Assembly: GCF_905220415.1 (NCBI RefSeq)
Contig: NC_059551.1
Location: 878,001-942,000, forward strand
Direction of reading: 5' to 3'
DNA: 64,000 bases
From: Colias croceus
Taxonomy: Eukaryota > Arthropoda > Insecta > Lepidoptera > Pieridae
Of the stretch, positions 1 through 12,976 are shown one piece after another (the first letter of the stretch is position 1; each line of letters opens with the position of its first letter). A model generated the notes under the pieces. It ran no database searches. It worked only from the letters and a program-made list of their open reading frames with translations, and had not been told where the DNA came from. The position numbers and the translations under genes were made by a program.

Positions 1-13
1 TATTATTATTCTA

Positions 14-1106
14 GGAGGTAGCAACGTTGACAAGTGAGCATTTTAGTATAGTTGGTTCTTTGATATGCTGTTCCTCTTGCTATTTCGGTTACAGTCCGGG
101 CTGTCTGGCTGGCCGCAGTGGTTGCGTTTATTAGTGCGCATCTTATCTGCACAGGAAAATATCCTTAATTTAAAGTCATTTTTTAACGCGTAATTTTTAA
201 TCGTTTGCCTTTAGATAGATCCATTAGACATACATTTTTTATTGCAAGACGTGTTTTTCGTTGTTAAATAGGTGCCAGACGCAATTTTTATTTCAAAATA
301 ATTAAAATATCATCGAAATAAGTGAAATTCCATCAACATGAGTCCCAGTGAAGGATAAGTAATCACTGTGTTACTTATACTATATATAATGTTAATTTTA
401 CTATTTACAGTTTTTTTGCAACAATCTACCATATCGCCTCCTTTTTCCCAACGAACCTCAAATAGGACGTTAATGTAAACTTGATAAAAACCAAATATCA
501 TCAAGAAATTAAAGACTTTTTAACGGATTTTAAACGCGATTTATTCATTGTATTATTTTCCCAAGTCTTTAATTTCAAAATGTATAATACTCGCGTAAAA
601 TCAAACACTAGAAAATACAAATATCATCAAATTCATATTTATACCCAAAAGTGTAATAAATATGAAACCATCTATTAAAAATATTAGTTTACTAATTATT
701 CAATATAAGTATTAAAATTTAAAAAAGGATAATATAATATAAATAATAAAGTTATTACTTACATTTTAAGCGGACTCATGTTGATGTAATTTCACTTATT
801 TCGATGACATTTTAGTTATTTTGAAATAAAAATTGCGTATGGCACCTATTTTACAACGAAAAAAACGTCTTGCAATAAAAAAATTATGTCTGATGGATCT
901 ATCTAAAGGCAAAAGATTAAAAATTACGCGTTAAAAAATGACTTTAAATTAGGGATATTTTCCTGTGCAGATAAGATGCGCACTAATAAACGCAACCACT
1001 GCGGCCAGCCAGACAGCCCAGACTCTAACCGAAATAGCAAGAGAAACAGTATATCAAAAACCCAACTATACTAAAATGACTTTTTTTAAAACGTTGCTAG
1101 CTCCCG
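14..1106. mobile_element. Foldback element with about 340-bp inverted arms
   Basis: Bases 14-350 reappear in reverse complement at about 765-1106. The arms are long and similar, with small indels. They share the ends GGAGGTAGCAACGTT / GGGAGCTAGCAACGTT and the inner motif CATCAACATGAGTCC. About 410 bp of AT-rich spacer lies between them. A TA dinucleotide flanks both ends (12-13 and 1107-1108), which fits a Tc1/mariner-type target, but that is inference. No transposase is visible, so the copy is non-autonomous. Part of the spacer (about 505-560, with AACGGATTTTAAACGCG) recurs at about 36050. Confidence 0.75.
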
Positions 1107-1984
1107 TACTATATATTGAAAAAGCTTTATGAAGCAAATATTTGTGAATAGTTCGCATCTATGTAATTTGTTAGAATAACGATAAATTCTCACCTCATTT
1201 CTTATTTTGATAAAAATAAAAATAAAAATTTAACGCGTCATTAGATAATTGACCCTTTGAACCCGGCTTATTATCAAACATACAAACAAAACACTTTAAC
1301 TGGATATCCCCTTATATTCGATGCTACTTCAGAACGTAGATATTCACTAAATTGGATAGTTTCCACCTAGAAGCATATTTCGATTGTTGAGTTTACAGAA
1401 AAATAGTTCGTGCAAAGTGCACTTATGAGGATACCAAGCTTGATAATGACGACTACCATACTAGTATAAAGACTAGCTGTTGCCCACGGTTTCACACGAG
1501 TGAAAAACAATACAAAACTATAAAATATTTGTTACTCTTGATCATTAATTTTCTGTTGTTATACCTACAAAATTTTATAGTTATAACTGCGAATAAATGA
1601 TGTCATTGAATGCCTGTAGGGTGCCAGGCTTGTTCTAGCGTTTATAAATAATTAATTGATTCCATTTGTTTTGTCCCTAAAATAGAAGCTTCGAAGGTCG
1701 TCTGACCTACGCCACACCTGTCACAGACCATACAAATTAACTATTTCATGAGCCTTACATACTTGAATAGTAGGTATCTGCTTATATTCGCGTAAATCAT
1801 ATTTATCCCTATGTATAAAAACATATATTTGTCAGTATTTATAGAACATAATCATGTGATGATCTTCAGCAAAGTGTTGTGCATGAGCTCACTAAGGTAC
1901 CTGAGCTGGTTGGTAATCCAGTGTAAAAGTACTGTAAAAGTTCTAGGTGATTAGTGTATGGTTTGTCCTGGCAGAACAACGTTT
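1107..1984. other. Gene-free AT-rich stretch
   Basis: No coding sequence is supportable. Around 1480-1510 there is the start of a reversed Lepidoptera-type repeat (ACTAGCTGTTGCCCACGG), truncated. The rest shows nothing I can name. Confidence 0.6.
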
Positions 1985-2080
1985 ACTTGGTTATAACTCA
2001 GGACCCGGAATCACAGACACAATAGAAAATCTATTGTGACGTGGACCGATCGGGCCGCTCGGGGCTCAATGGGTTAAAAT
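1985..2080 (+). repeat. Short hairpin-bearing repeat, copy 1 of an inverted pair
   Basis: This block of about 90 bp holds CACAATAGAAAATCTATTGTG, a small stem-loop, then GGACCGATCGGGCCGCTCG, ending at GGGTTAA. A very similar block lies inverted at about 4653-4738. In both copies one end abuts TTAA, as in piggyBac-type targets, but the two ends do not match well as TIRs. Confidence 0.6.
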
Positions 2081-2600
2081 AGTTTATATTACAGGTTGGA
2101 TATTGTTGGACAAGCAACAACGAATGAGAACCCAAAAGCTCTTCGAGTGCTAGTATAATTGCTGCATTGCAAAGTCTTTAGCTTTGTGGATATAAGATTA
2201 AGTTTACATGGAAATAATACACCTTGCCCTAAAGTTTGTATTAGTAAGGCAGAAACTCAACTATAACTCTGAATAAAATTATACTCACTGAAGGTTATAA
2301 AAGTCACTTTCACCATTACAAAGTCTCGCCATTCCTTAATTATAGGGGCCATACAAATAATAATTTTCGAGGTATTGGTAAGTTATGAAAGTCATTTTAA
2401 CGCAATGTAATATTTACGGAATTAATCATATTTTAGCCCCATCAAGGGCAAGAAGCTTGGTATAGGATATTGGGAAATATTAATTTTTCTATGAGGTAAA
2501 TATTTCAATAGAGATAGAGAGAGGAATTGTACCTTAAAGTATGCAAGAGACTGTCAGAGATTTCCCAGTGTTTGTATGCAACTTACCGTAGACAACCGTT

Positions 2601-3115
2601 CAAAACAGCAATTTATCATGCAAAAGCAAATCCAAAATCCTGCATCTACAAGACATAAATCCGTTGTCGTCAAAGCGCGACACTATCGCATTAGGTGGCA
2701 TTAGTTCTGCCAATTTGCACTGCCCATCTAGCGACCATTTCGTCACTGTGACAGAGATACAACTAATTTAATGGAGAAACACTACAAACATTCTAGCATT
2801 AGAAAACACTTCTAAAGAGCAATTTGTCATGCAAAGGCAATGCAAATTCCTGCATTCAGAAGACATAAACTCGAATTGTCAGTGCGCGACACAATCGCAT
2901 TAGTTCTACCAATTTATTGAATAAAGAAACATTCGCTAGAAATTTATAACCTTCCAGCATTAGAGAACATATCAAAACAGTAATTTGTAATGCAAAATCC
3001 TTTATTTACAAGACATAAACTCGAAATATATCAGATTAGTTCTGCCAATTTGCGCAGCGTCATCTAGCGGGTGACCATTTAGCCGCTAGTGGACAAAGAT
3101 GCAATTAATCGAATG
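2601..3115. repeat. Three-copy diverged tandem repeat, unit about 160-212 bp
   Basis: Three successive units start at about 2601, 2813 and 2973. Each opens with CAAAACAGCAATTTRTCATGC-like sequence and continues through ACAAGACATAAAC and TTAGTTCTGCCAATTTGC. Units 1 and 3 share a tail containing CATCTAGCG, GACCATTT and a GCAATTAATYGAATG-like segment that unit 2 mostly lacks. The copies are clearly diverged, so the duplication is not recent. No ORF runs through them. Confidence 0.65.
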
Positions 3116-4465
3116 AGCCAGACGTGTTTGTGGACGCTCCCTTTGTGAATAAATTAATCTGCACGCCGTTAGTGTTTATGTCTGTCGGCTGTTATTTTAG
3201 CATAATGCTTTTACAACGTGATGTCTGCAAGTTCAACAACTCATGTGCACTATTTTAGCTGTTCATTTGTCCATGTTATATTTTTAATATAGTCAAATTT
3301 ATGCGCGTTTTATTTATATGAGGGTGTTGTATATGTTAATCTTATAGTCTGCTTCTTAATACAATCACATCTAATATGTACATTGTACTTTTTGTTAGTT
3401 ACATACGTACATCTCTAGATCTAATCGAACGGCCACACTCTTTATTTTTATAAAACCTCCGTTTCTAAAACAAATATTTAATTTACGCGTTTCTACTAAA
3501 TAGTAAGATTCATTATTTTTTTATTAATGGTTACGTTTTAGTATATTTCAACAGTCTCAAATTCTATAATTTACCTCAATACCTAAACTTCATCCCCCAA
3601 AACCCAGTATTTTACTTTCTATTATCAACTCAACCAAATTGAAATGAAAATTCCACAACTGGTAAGTTACACGATCCGCTAAATCCGAGCTTAACTAATC
3701 CGCCAGTCAAATCCATCCAACTAATTGTAACTGCGAACTAAACTCGGAATGTGCTAGCCCATTAATGAGGTGATGTTTCAAACTTTGTCGTCCGTTAACA
3801 GCTTTGCAATGGCCGTTTTTGGACGATGCATGACCATTGAGCATAAAATTCTCTATAGCTTTTCGATACCTAAAGGCAATCTTCAAGTGTCTATTAGAAA
3901 TTTTGTTACTGTGACGAATTTTTTACTTTTATTGTATCTATTAATTAATGTGGCAGACCTACAGTATAAAAAATAAGCTACTGTGTAGTGCTAATGGTAA
4001 TAGATTCTTATATGATCATGTGCTCAATTATTTTTCAAGTTTTAAACCAGAAAGTCTATAAACGTTCGTTGATTTAAACATAATTCCAACAGTATTAAAC
4101 GTATAGATATATTAATTACCTAGTTAAATGTAATTGCAAGTCAAAACTACTAAGTTTTTCTCAATACCAGTAAAATATTGAAATCGTCCAAAATTCATAT
4201 CGCAAATTGGACGGTTCTGAATAACTTTATGGTGTATTGAAACTGAAGGATGTTTATTCATAATATATGACGAACCACTGCAAATTACACTCGCAAAAAT
4301 AGAGATCCGTAAATTAAAATAGTACCATTTTTTTTCAATATGCATTCGACACAATTGTTTTCTAAAATGTCTAATATTAACAGCCTATGTGTTACACTCT
4401 TCAAACTTTCAACTTAATCCTTACATTGCAATTGAATTATTATGTCTTACTTTCTGTTATCTAAA

Positions 4466-4652
4466 CTAACTATGTCTCGCGGTTTTCCCCGCATTGCTCC
4501 GCTTATGTTGGTCTTAGTGTGATGATATAAAGCCTGTAAGCCTTCCTCGATAAATGGCTATCTAACACCGAAAGAATTTTTCAAATCGGACCAGAAGTTC
4601 CTGAGATTAGCGCGTTCAAACGAACAAACAAACCTCTACAGATTTATAATAT
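4466..4652 (-). mobile_element. Helitron-like non-autonomous repeat (Lep1-like)
   Basis: In reverse complement this reads AACGCGCTAATCTCAGGAACT, CGATTTGAAAAATTCTTTCGG, TTAGATAGCC, TCGAGGAAGGC, then CGGAGCAATGCGGGGAAAACCGCG. The same order is seen at 17460, 20949, 29036 and, reversed, at 43678. The terminal CTAGT is eroded here. Confidence 0.65.
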
Positions 4653-4738
4653 TAACCCATTGAGCCACGAGCGGACCGATCGGTCCACGACACAATAGAT
4701 TTTCTATTGTGTCTGTGATTCCGGGGGCTGAGTTATTA
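4653..4738 (-). repeat. Short hairpin-bearing repeat, copy 2 (inverted)
   Basis: Inverted counterpart of the block at 1985-2080. It begins TTAACCCATTGAGC, contains GGACCGATCGGTCC and the stem-loop ACACAATAGATTTTCTATTGTGT with its short loop, and ends GGGGCTGAGTTATTAA. Confidence 0.6.
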
Positions 4739-4739
4739 A

Positions 4740-7700
4740 AATATAAAGTATAGATAATACGTGATAATACTTAGGCTACAGATCATCAGAGTAAACTATC
4801 GTTTAACACTATCACTCAAAAAATTCTCCAACCAATACATTAACATTACCCAGCATTTAAAAGATTAATGTTCACTCTAAAGCGAAACCACTATCAGTGT
4901 GCACCGCGCCTTATCCGCATCGAATCGTACGAGCGCATTATCAACGCATGACTGAAATATAAATTGGACTCTCCATTTAAAACAGAAATTATTTTAAACG
5001 TGCCCGGGGATTTAATGTTATTAAAATATGTAATTTATTTATTTTGCGGTTCATAAATGTTGAAATCGGGGCTTGGTTTTTGTTTATTGACAGTTTCAGG
5101 TCGACTTTTACATGTGTAGAGATGATTAAAGTTGTTTTTGATTGGTATTTTTGGTATATAGGTATATAGAGATTTTATAGTGAGACAATATTCTAGAAGT
5201 TGTGTAGTCTCAACATTGTTATAATGATCTCGTTTATATCTCCTTAATATTGTAAAGGTTTGTTAAAATAAAGAAATTGTTACTCTATCCCGTTAAAAAT
5301 TCTTACTATGACTTATAGCATTAGCTAGATTTTTTAATTTTTTGAAAAAAATAAGACTTGCGTGGTACCAAATCAAAATAAAATACCTTGTACATGCGTA
5401 TTATTTATCTCTACACTAGGCTTTCTATCAACACTAACACTACATATCTCCAATCCCTAATAGTTCCCATTCAGTTCCCAAATCCGTGTTAAATCGACAC
5501 CCACCCGGCGGGAGACGCGATGACATGTATTTACGCAACCCCCGTGATTAATCGCTATCTCTACTACGTTGTGGGAATATCTTGAGTAGTATGTAGTAGT
5601 CTATTTGATACTAACCAAATAGTACCTAAGGTTAGGTAAGGTTAAGAGGCTACTATGCTCTTTGGTACTAAATAAAAAGTACATTTATTTGTATTCTTCT
5701 TTATTTTTGATACTTGAGTTAACATTAAAGCAACTGTGCAAACAAATTTATGTTAAATTGAGTTTGTAAATTCAAATTCAAATTATATTTACTTCAACCC
5801 ATTATCCAAATAATGGTCATGTGTGCAAATCTTGTGATTATTGACTTTAGGGAGAATAAAATTGAAGCTTATTTGTTTGTAAATTAAATTACTTCATAGT
5901 GAATAACTAGCAAGCATTTTGTTACAAACCACAGGAAAACAAGACGGCTCTTCAACTTCAAACTTGTCTTACTGCATCTATGTGACTTTGAAATAACAAT
6001 AAACAACTTTCAGGTTACTCTTCATGAAATGCCAAGTTTAAAAATTATTTCACTGTAAGATAGTCCAATTATCAAGGAAGCCTATAGGCTATATACATAA
6101 TTATCATGCTTAAACCGGACAACAGGAGCGAAGCAATGCGGATAAAACTGCGGGGCAAAGCTTTTAATTTTATAAATTCACAAAAAACTTTTCCTTCGTT
6201 CTAAAACAGATTTTACACTCAAAAAAAGTAAACGAAAACTCCCCTTCCAGTTTCCTCAAGGGAATATTATGATTGATTGTCTCTTTAAACGAAATTCATT
6301 GGAAAACAACCCCTAAAATCTAATCCCCTTATAGCGTCCACACTTACATAATAAATTGTATGTTTGTATTGATACTGTCACGTTATTTTCTACCTATTAA
6401 ATGATGATGACCTATGAATGGACCTATGAATGGACCTATATACCTATGAATGGACCTAGGTATATGAACTGGAATTTTATAAACACACGCCATGAATCAA
6501 GGCTATTTTATACGGTTATTTTCGAAAATAGTCCACAATAATTTTGGAACGAAGTTCCTTATTGCACGTTGTGAAAGGGGGCTAGATTCTTACGAAAAGT
6601 TGTCACGACACTTTTTGCTTGAGTTGTAAGCCGTGCGGCGTGCGCGTGGCTTTGTCTGTCTTTCTCTAACTTAGCACTTCGTTCTATCCGGATGTCCCTT
6701 GACATCGCTATAGTTTTTTTTTATATCTTAAACGTCTTGTATATTCGTCCTTAGTTAGCAGAATTGTTCCTTAGAATTCCTACATTACAGTTCTATAACA
6801 ATATGGAAACAAATGAAAAGGGATTCTCTATTGTATTTTATTAAGATCGCTAAGTTTAATCAAGTTTACCCAACTTTAACAAATAATTACGCAGAACACA
6901 ACATCCAGCTTACATTTAGACACAAATTGAATATACAACGCAAAAGCATTTCCATATCCGTGTAAGTGAGATGGACATATCTTCTGTACTCGTCACACTA
7001 CGTAAAGGGTTGCTATTAGGGTTGGCAATTCAAATAAAATTCGAGTAACTATTTATATAAAGAAAGTTGATTTTGATCTACGTACCCATTTTAGTACATG
7101 TTGTAGGTATTAAAGCTATCAGTGTTTTAGATCATAATCGTTTTTTATAATATCTGAATCTATCTGTTTACCGTTGGCACTAGCACAGGCACACCTGTTA
7201 AGAAAATAAAATTCTTTTTTTTAGTAAGAAAATGAAAAGTGCACGATCTACATTTTACACAGTAATAACTTTTCTAAAACAACACTAGTTGGCAGTGGCA
7301 GCCCTATCTGTTTAAATCCAGAACAATGACGCCCCTGATAAAGTGCCTATCTAGCAAGGGTGTAATTATGTATAGGGATCAGGCTTTGAGCTAATTACGT
7401 GTTTAATATTAATGGAAACTAGAATGTGGCTGGTCTTGAGCTAAGATGTATCGATTTATCATTAGGCTAAAGATAACCGAGCTGTTATAGGGCATCTGTA
7501 AACTTATTAGCATGTCAATTTATATAATTTATTGATACATACATTGTTGTACAACTTACAACTTACTTCGTAAAGGGATTCCTCACACGTCAGGGTGTAT
7601 AATCGAATCAAATTTAGATAAAATTAAATATTGCGAAGTTAGTTGTAGTTTGAAGTTAGTGAAGTTAATTAAAATTGGATTGAAACAGGTATGTCTATTA

Positions 7701-8297
7701 AAAATGTGTTTTTAAACATTCGTATACAAATAAGAATAGACAATGTAAACCTTTACTTTTTTATTTGTTAAAACTTGTTAGTTTCAAAATTACTTAACTA
7801 TATTTTTAGAAATTATACACGGGGACGCTGGGTTCGATATTAGTTTAATTGTAATAAGATATTCATCCACAAAAATATTAAATCAAAAGTTACGTCTAAC
7901 AATATATATGTTTAATCAAAAAAACGTACCAAAAATTATAATCCATTATAAGTTGTAACATCTCATGCGAAAATTCCAAAATTAAAGTCTACGTATAAAT
8001 GTATTATTTATATCATGTTTAAATCGCATGTCGGTCCCAAAAGCGAGAGATCAAAGACATCAACTATTGTGCAGAATTATTCATCACTAAAGAACGAGGG
8101 AGTAGATTAACGAGACTTCCTTCAAATATTAATGAAAAATAGCTATTAATAGAACATTTCCTGAGGGAAAATGGAGGTTTAATTACGTATTTTTCCTTTG
8201 AGCGAGTTATCTGCAGGGATTAATTTATACGCATAAAATTTTAGTTGCTTAATTCCCGTGTTTTTTTTTTGGCATAAAATCTATAAATCAACGAACG
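4740..8297. other. Gene-free stretch with one partial Helitron-like copy
   Basis: No credible gene. A partial plus-strand Lep1-like copy lies at about 6056-6165 (AGGAAGCCTATAGGCTATAT through GAGCGAAGCAATGCGGATAAAACTGCGGGG). A short direct repeat of ATGAATGGACCTAT occurs at 6412-6460. Everything else is AT-rich sequence without recognised structure. Confidence 0.55.
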
Positions 8298-8430
8298 AAC
8301 ATCCTGGTGTAACGGTTAGTAAGTATAGAACCGAGGGGTCCAGAGTTCGAATCCCAGAGGAGAAAAAGGATACAAAGGCTGGTCACCTATTTGCCCGTTA
8401 AGAGAATCGGACAATAAAACAGATGTGATA
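8298..8430 (+). mobile_element. tRNA-derived SINE
   Basis: The head shows a pol III A-box-like stretch (TGGTGTAACGGTTAGTAA) and, about 45 nt on, a B-box-like stretch (GAGTTCGAATCCC). The following body (GGTCACCTATTTGCCCGTTA, then AAACAGATGTGATATGAAGG) resembles the tRNA-unrelated part of lepidopteran SINEs. No acceptor-stem pairing is visible, so it is not called as a tRNA gene. Confidence 0.6.
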
Positions 8431-9237
8431 TGAAGGGGATATAGAAATTTATTATATTTTATCATACGAGTAGGAACTTAGCCAAACCACATGTATATCT
8501 ACTTCTTAAGCTAAACCGCATTTATCAGAAATGTAGGTCGCCTCTTAGGATCCTAGAAAAGATTTATCGTGTACCTCAAGGTATACTAAGGTATAGTATT
8601 GTAGGTCAATGCCAGTTTTTGCCATAAAATTCAGTTTTATTGCCTACATTTACGATCAACTTTCACACGCAGCTTCCCTCCCTATGTTCCTAAGGAAAAT
8701 AAAAATATTTGTAATAGAATTACACACATGTTTAAAAGGTTATTTACCTGTATTGTTAATGCAAAATTCGTAGAATTTAAAGCTATTGTGCAAAGAAATA
8801 ATATTCTGTTATTAAAATATAGGTATTCGTATATTAGTTTAATTCGTATGTTAAGAAAATATCTTTCTTTGATGGAAATTAATTAACTTAAAAGTTAAAA
8901 AATGTTAAATAAATCAAATACAGAACATTTTAATAATTTAGAATTGTTATCTTTAGAACCAGACGCCATTTAACACTTACCATTTATTAATTTTTAATTA
9001 TCACACAACCCAAACATTGTACATAAATATGTAAGCACTAAGTACTTTTGTGTCATCATGCGCTACGTCACGTTAATAACCATAGCAGTACTACGACACA
9101 TGTTTATTTTGTCTACGACGATACGACGCTACGACGCTACGGCGTAGCGGTCACGTACAGGTGAACGTGTTTAGATTATATTTAGCTAAATTGTTCAAAG
9201 CTAAGGTATTTTGTTGTATATCTGTGGATATATAAAA

Positions 9238-9420
9238 TACTAGCGGTTCGCCCCGGCTTCGCCCGTGGTACATATTTCGCAATAAAAAGTAGCTTATGTC
9301 CTTTCTCGGGTATCAAAATATCTCCCTACTAAATTTCATGCAAATTGGTTCAGTAGTTTAGGCGTGATTGAGTAACAGGCAGACAGAGTTACTTTCGCAT
9401 TTATAATATTAGTATGGATA
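9238..9420 (-). mobile_element. Helitron-like repeat of a second family (CTAGC...GGCTTCGCCCG)
   Basis: It opens ACTAGCGGTTCGCCCCGGCTTCGCCCG, runs through AAAAAGTAGCTTATGTCCTTTC and CAAATTGGTTCAGTAGTTTAGG, and closes at TTATAATATTAGTATGGAT. Other copies lie at 12355, 13592, 21312, 25896, 29419, 32515 (reversed), 39018 and 63912. Read in reverse, the element ends in CTAGT like a Helitron 3' terminus. Confidence 0.65.
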
Positions 9421-10035
9421 AACGTAAGGTACGTCTAGATACTTTTCTTGGGTTCATTAATAGATTAAATTCGCAAGGTAGAGCGTAGAGTAATTTTACG
9501 ACTCTAACAAATTATTCACTGCTACCGATTCACATAAAAGTAAAGAAAATAAAAATCGCTAAAATAGAATGACAGATAGGATAATAATTAAATTATTAAC
9601 AAGTGAGAAAGAATTTTACACATACATTTAGCTTACAATGAGAATAAACGATAATGTTTGAATAAGACCATAAAAAGGTCGTTTTTATTTCAATATAACC
9701 TCACTACGCCCACCTAATTATTTAATCACTATCACATTTAATTTATTCGCAAAACCACGAATGTGCATCCACAAATCTATTTCCAACTAAATCACAACCA
9801 GTCAATCTTGAATAAAACAAGCAACCCTGCACGCCTGTCAGTTACGAAATCAATTAAGGCCCTATAAATATTTCCTACGGCTCCGCTCGCTAATCTCTCT
9901 GCCCGTGACAGCTCACTCGGGTAATTGTATAACGGCAATGCCGCAATATCTGTAGTTATACCCTAAAGGATCCCAAACAACGTCAGTCTAAACGTCTGAT
10001 ATGAGAATAATGCAATTATATTAAAAGTAAAAAAA

Positions 10036-10215
10036 AGACTTGTGGCACTCGGGGTTGTCGCGGTAAAGCTATTGCATAGCATGCCTTCAAGCCACACCTC
10101 CGAGCCCGTCGGAGTGGGGAGCGTGAGGTTTTTTCGTTACGAAATTTCTCGATTCGGTCCCCGCGCTCAAGGCCCGTAAAGCTATGCAATAGCTTAAAAA
10201 GCTTTCTTTTAACAA
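10036..10215. repeat. Repeat-like block bounded by GCTATTGCATAGC motifs
   Basis: This comparatively GC-rich block has AAAGCTATTGCATAGC near 10063 and its inverse AAAGCTATGCAATAGCTT near 10178. Between them lie CTCCGAGCCCGTCGGAGTGGGG, itself a small hairpin, and CGTTACGAAATTTCTCG, a near palindrome. A 108-codon minus-strand ORF crosses it, but its composition follows the repeat rather than a protein family. I think it is a Lepidoptera interspersed repeat; class unknown. Confidence 0.45.
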
Positions 10216-12354
10216 TAGAAATTGGCTTGACCACGATCTCGTCTGCTGGTAAGCTTATGAGACCAAAGATGGAGCGTTCTTCCCTAGAAGGTTCCCTGTT
10301 CACTCTTCTATTGATATTTCTACGTAGATAGGTTATTAACACACGTGGAGTGGCACGAAATGTTAATTAGCCAGTATTTACTTCAGTTGTCTCTTTCTGA
10401 TAAAATTAAATGAAATATTACTTTGTCGTCTAATCTTATGTGCGTCAGTGTGCCGTTTTTCATGATTGAATGTAGTAATAGTAACCTACCCCTTTTCCCT
10501 TATAACATATCTACATTGAAATATTAGGTTTAACTAGTTTGAGATATTACAAACTCAATTTTCACCGCAATATTGCAACTATAGACAGAAACTATGGATC
10601 GCTCGTTGAGTAATGGATCGCATGTGGGAAGCTTTCTGAGAAAACTTTAATAGTCGTGTTCTTTAGAATAAAGGATGTGAAGTTGGAATGATAAATATCT
10701 TTGGGTTTCAATTGGATATATTTTTACTATTGATATGGGATATATTTGATATTATTTTATAATGCGAACAAGAAGGCTATTTGGTAAATTGATAAAGCAT
10801 TTAAATATGTTTTTGTTGCAGCATTTATGCTATAAAATAGATTGAAAAATAAAATTTATATTATAATTACATGCTCTATCTACTCCTCCAAAAATTTATA
10901 ACAGTATTTACTCGACAACCTCACAAAAATACGCATTTCCACATTACAACAGTCAAGAGAAATATTCAGCCATATTTCATAAGCCCGTCACGCTCCCAGG
11001 GGCCTTTTATGTTTTCCAATATGCAGCCTTCTTCAAGCAAAAAAACGAAAACCGACGAAACCCGCAGATGTTGAAACGAAACCAATTAGATGGACCCTTG
11101 CAAATAGAAACGGCACCGGACCGTATTGTTTTACGAACACAAGCCTTCCACGCGAATTACAATTCTATATCTGAATGAGTAAGGTTTGAATTCGATTTCT
11201 ATTATGTTGAATCAGGGTTGCCTATACCACCCGGAAGAGGACTTATTTTATGTCTATCAATATAGAGTCGAATAGTCGGCTGTGCATTGCCTACAGTAAA
11301 ATCATTACTAAAAAATAGTCTGCTGTGGTTGGGGATGACACAGAAATAAGGATTTATATCAACTATTTCAATATGTTATAGGACTAACTCTGATTACATT
11401 TACGATACATGCGTTTTTTATTATTAATGATTTTTAGAAATAGCAGATATTCCAGATGACGTCGTTAACATAAAATCACAATATGTAGCTAATTAACGTA
11501 TTTGACTAAATAGGAGCCGCCTTAGAAAAACATTTCTCAGATTATACTCATGTTATATTTATGTCATGCAAAACATTTAGTATTCACGATTTCCCTTTCA
11601 ATATTGTTTTTTATTAAAATATATTTAACCTTAATATTTGACGTAGCAGCCATGAAAGCGAGGTCTATGTCATCGAGCGAACTATGCATGAATTCACGTC
11701 ACTCGCTAGCCAGATATAATAGACTTGAAATTTGTATAGCTTGGACAACCCTATTCGAGCATACGACACTACCAAGCGTTCCACGAATATAGACTTTATT
11801 ACAAGTACTTAACTACCATATTTGTATGCACGTCGCACTAACATCACACCGTGTGTCAATTCATGCAATTATAATCGTTAATGCTTTGGTTTTAGTTACA
11901 AACTTCCGTGCACCCGAGGTTTAAGCCGAAGAATAATGAATTGAATTTAAAAAAGCACTTCTCTCGTCTCAATTAACGGAAAGAATTCGTTGTTGGAAAT
12001 TTTTCACGAGTTTTTATAAGTAAAACATTGTCTATTTTAATTTTATTCCGATTGAAATTCTTCTTTAATGGTGATTTTCTTAAAATAAAGCAAGCAATTA
12101 TATTCCTTATCTTAATGAAAAACAATAAGAAATAGGGCGTAGGTTTTGTAATATCTGTAATGCAACTACCCAAATAAACAATAAAAAATGAAAATAAACG
12201 GTGATAACAAGTACTTGCACTTCGATTTTATATTTTTATCCGAGGCAATGGACTCAACATTGCAGACAATAGCTAATTGGATGAAATCTCTCAGCGAATC
12301 GTGTTGAGCGTTCAAAAGGTTTTGTTTTAAAAATGAGATAAAGATTTATACTTT
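10216..12354. other. Gene-free stretch
   Basis: Only short ORFs of random composition are present. No RNA gene, TIR pair or recognised repeat was found here. Confidence 0.5.
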
Positions 12355-12575
12355 ACTAGCTTTCCGCCCGCGGCTTCGCCCTCTTTGTCTAAAAACCTAA
12401 TATATTGTATACTTTAACCTTCCTCTAACCCTATATTAATTTATTATCCCTATATTCCCTATATTTAAAAAAAAACAACTGCATGAATATCCGTCGTTCA
12501 GTTTTAAAGATCTAACCATACATACAGACAGACGCGGGAAGCGACTTTGCTTTATACTATACAGTATACACGTTA
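12355..12575 (-). mobile_element. Helitron-like repeat, second family
   Basis: Opens ACTAGCTTTCCGCCCGCGGC, contains CAGTTTTAAAGATCTAACCAT and CAGACAGACGCGGGAAGCGA, and ends at a TTTATACTATACAG stretch. It is close to the copies at 13592 and 15478 (reversed). Confidence 0.6.
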
Positions 12576-12596
12576 TTATATTTGTTTGCCATACAT

Positions 12597-12945
12597 CTAT
12601 ACATATAATAAAATCGTAGGAAAGTCAAAACTGTACATTGAATATTTTTTTAAAAGAATACCTGGGCCGTGATCTATAATCGATATAGAAGCCAAAAACA
12701 TAGTTTTTAGAATTTTTGTCTGTTTGTCTGTTTGTCTGTTTGTCTGTTTGTCTGTATGTTTGTCCGAGCTAATCTCGAAAAGTACTGCATAGATTGACTT
12801 CAAATTTTGCATGAATATTACTAACAGGTCGGGTGAGGCTATAGGCTACATATTATCAAGCTATCATCTACGGGGGAGGAGCTGTGAACCTTTATTTTTC
12901 TTACGTATTCCGTGTATTACGACAGCGTACAATCTAAAGACTCAT
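12597..12945 (-). repeat. Retroelement-like fragment with a TGTCTGTT microsatellite
   Basis: Bases 12717-12766 are a tandem array of TGTCTGTT/TGTTTGTC. The flank reads TCCGAGCTAATCTCGAAAAGTACTG, a motif common to lepidopteran repeats. It continues through GGGGGAGGAGCTGTGAACC to ACGTATTCCGTG. A 71-codon minus-strand ORF with Lys-Gln-Thr-Asp repeats is only the translated microsatellite. Confidence 0.5.
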
Positions 12946-12976
12946 ATTTAAATGTTGGTTTCGAGTAAGCCATGCT

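Noticed and set aside
8298..8375. Possible tRNA gene
   Set aside because: A- and B-box-like motifs are present, but no acceptor or anticodon stem forms and a SINE body follows.
10016..10342. 108-codon minus ORF
   Set aside because: It overlaps a repeat-like block with hairpins; no domain, no splice signals.
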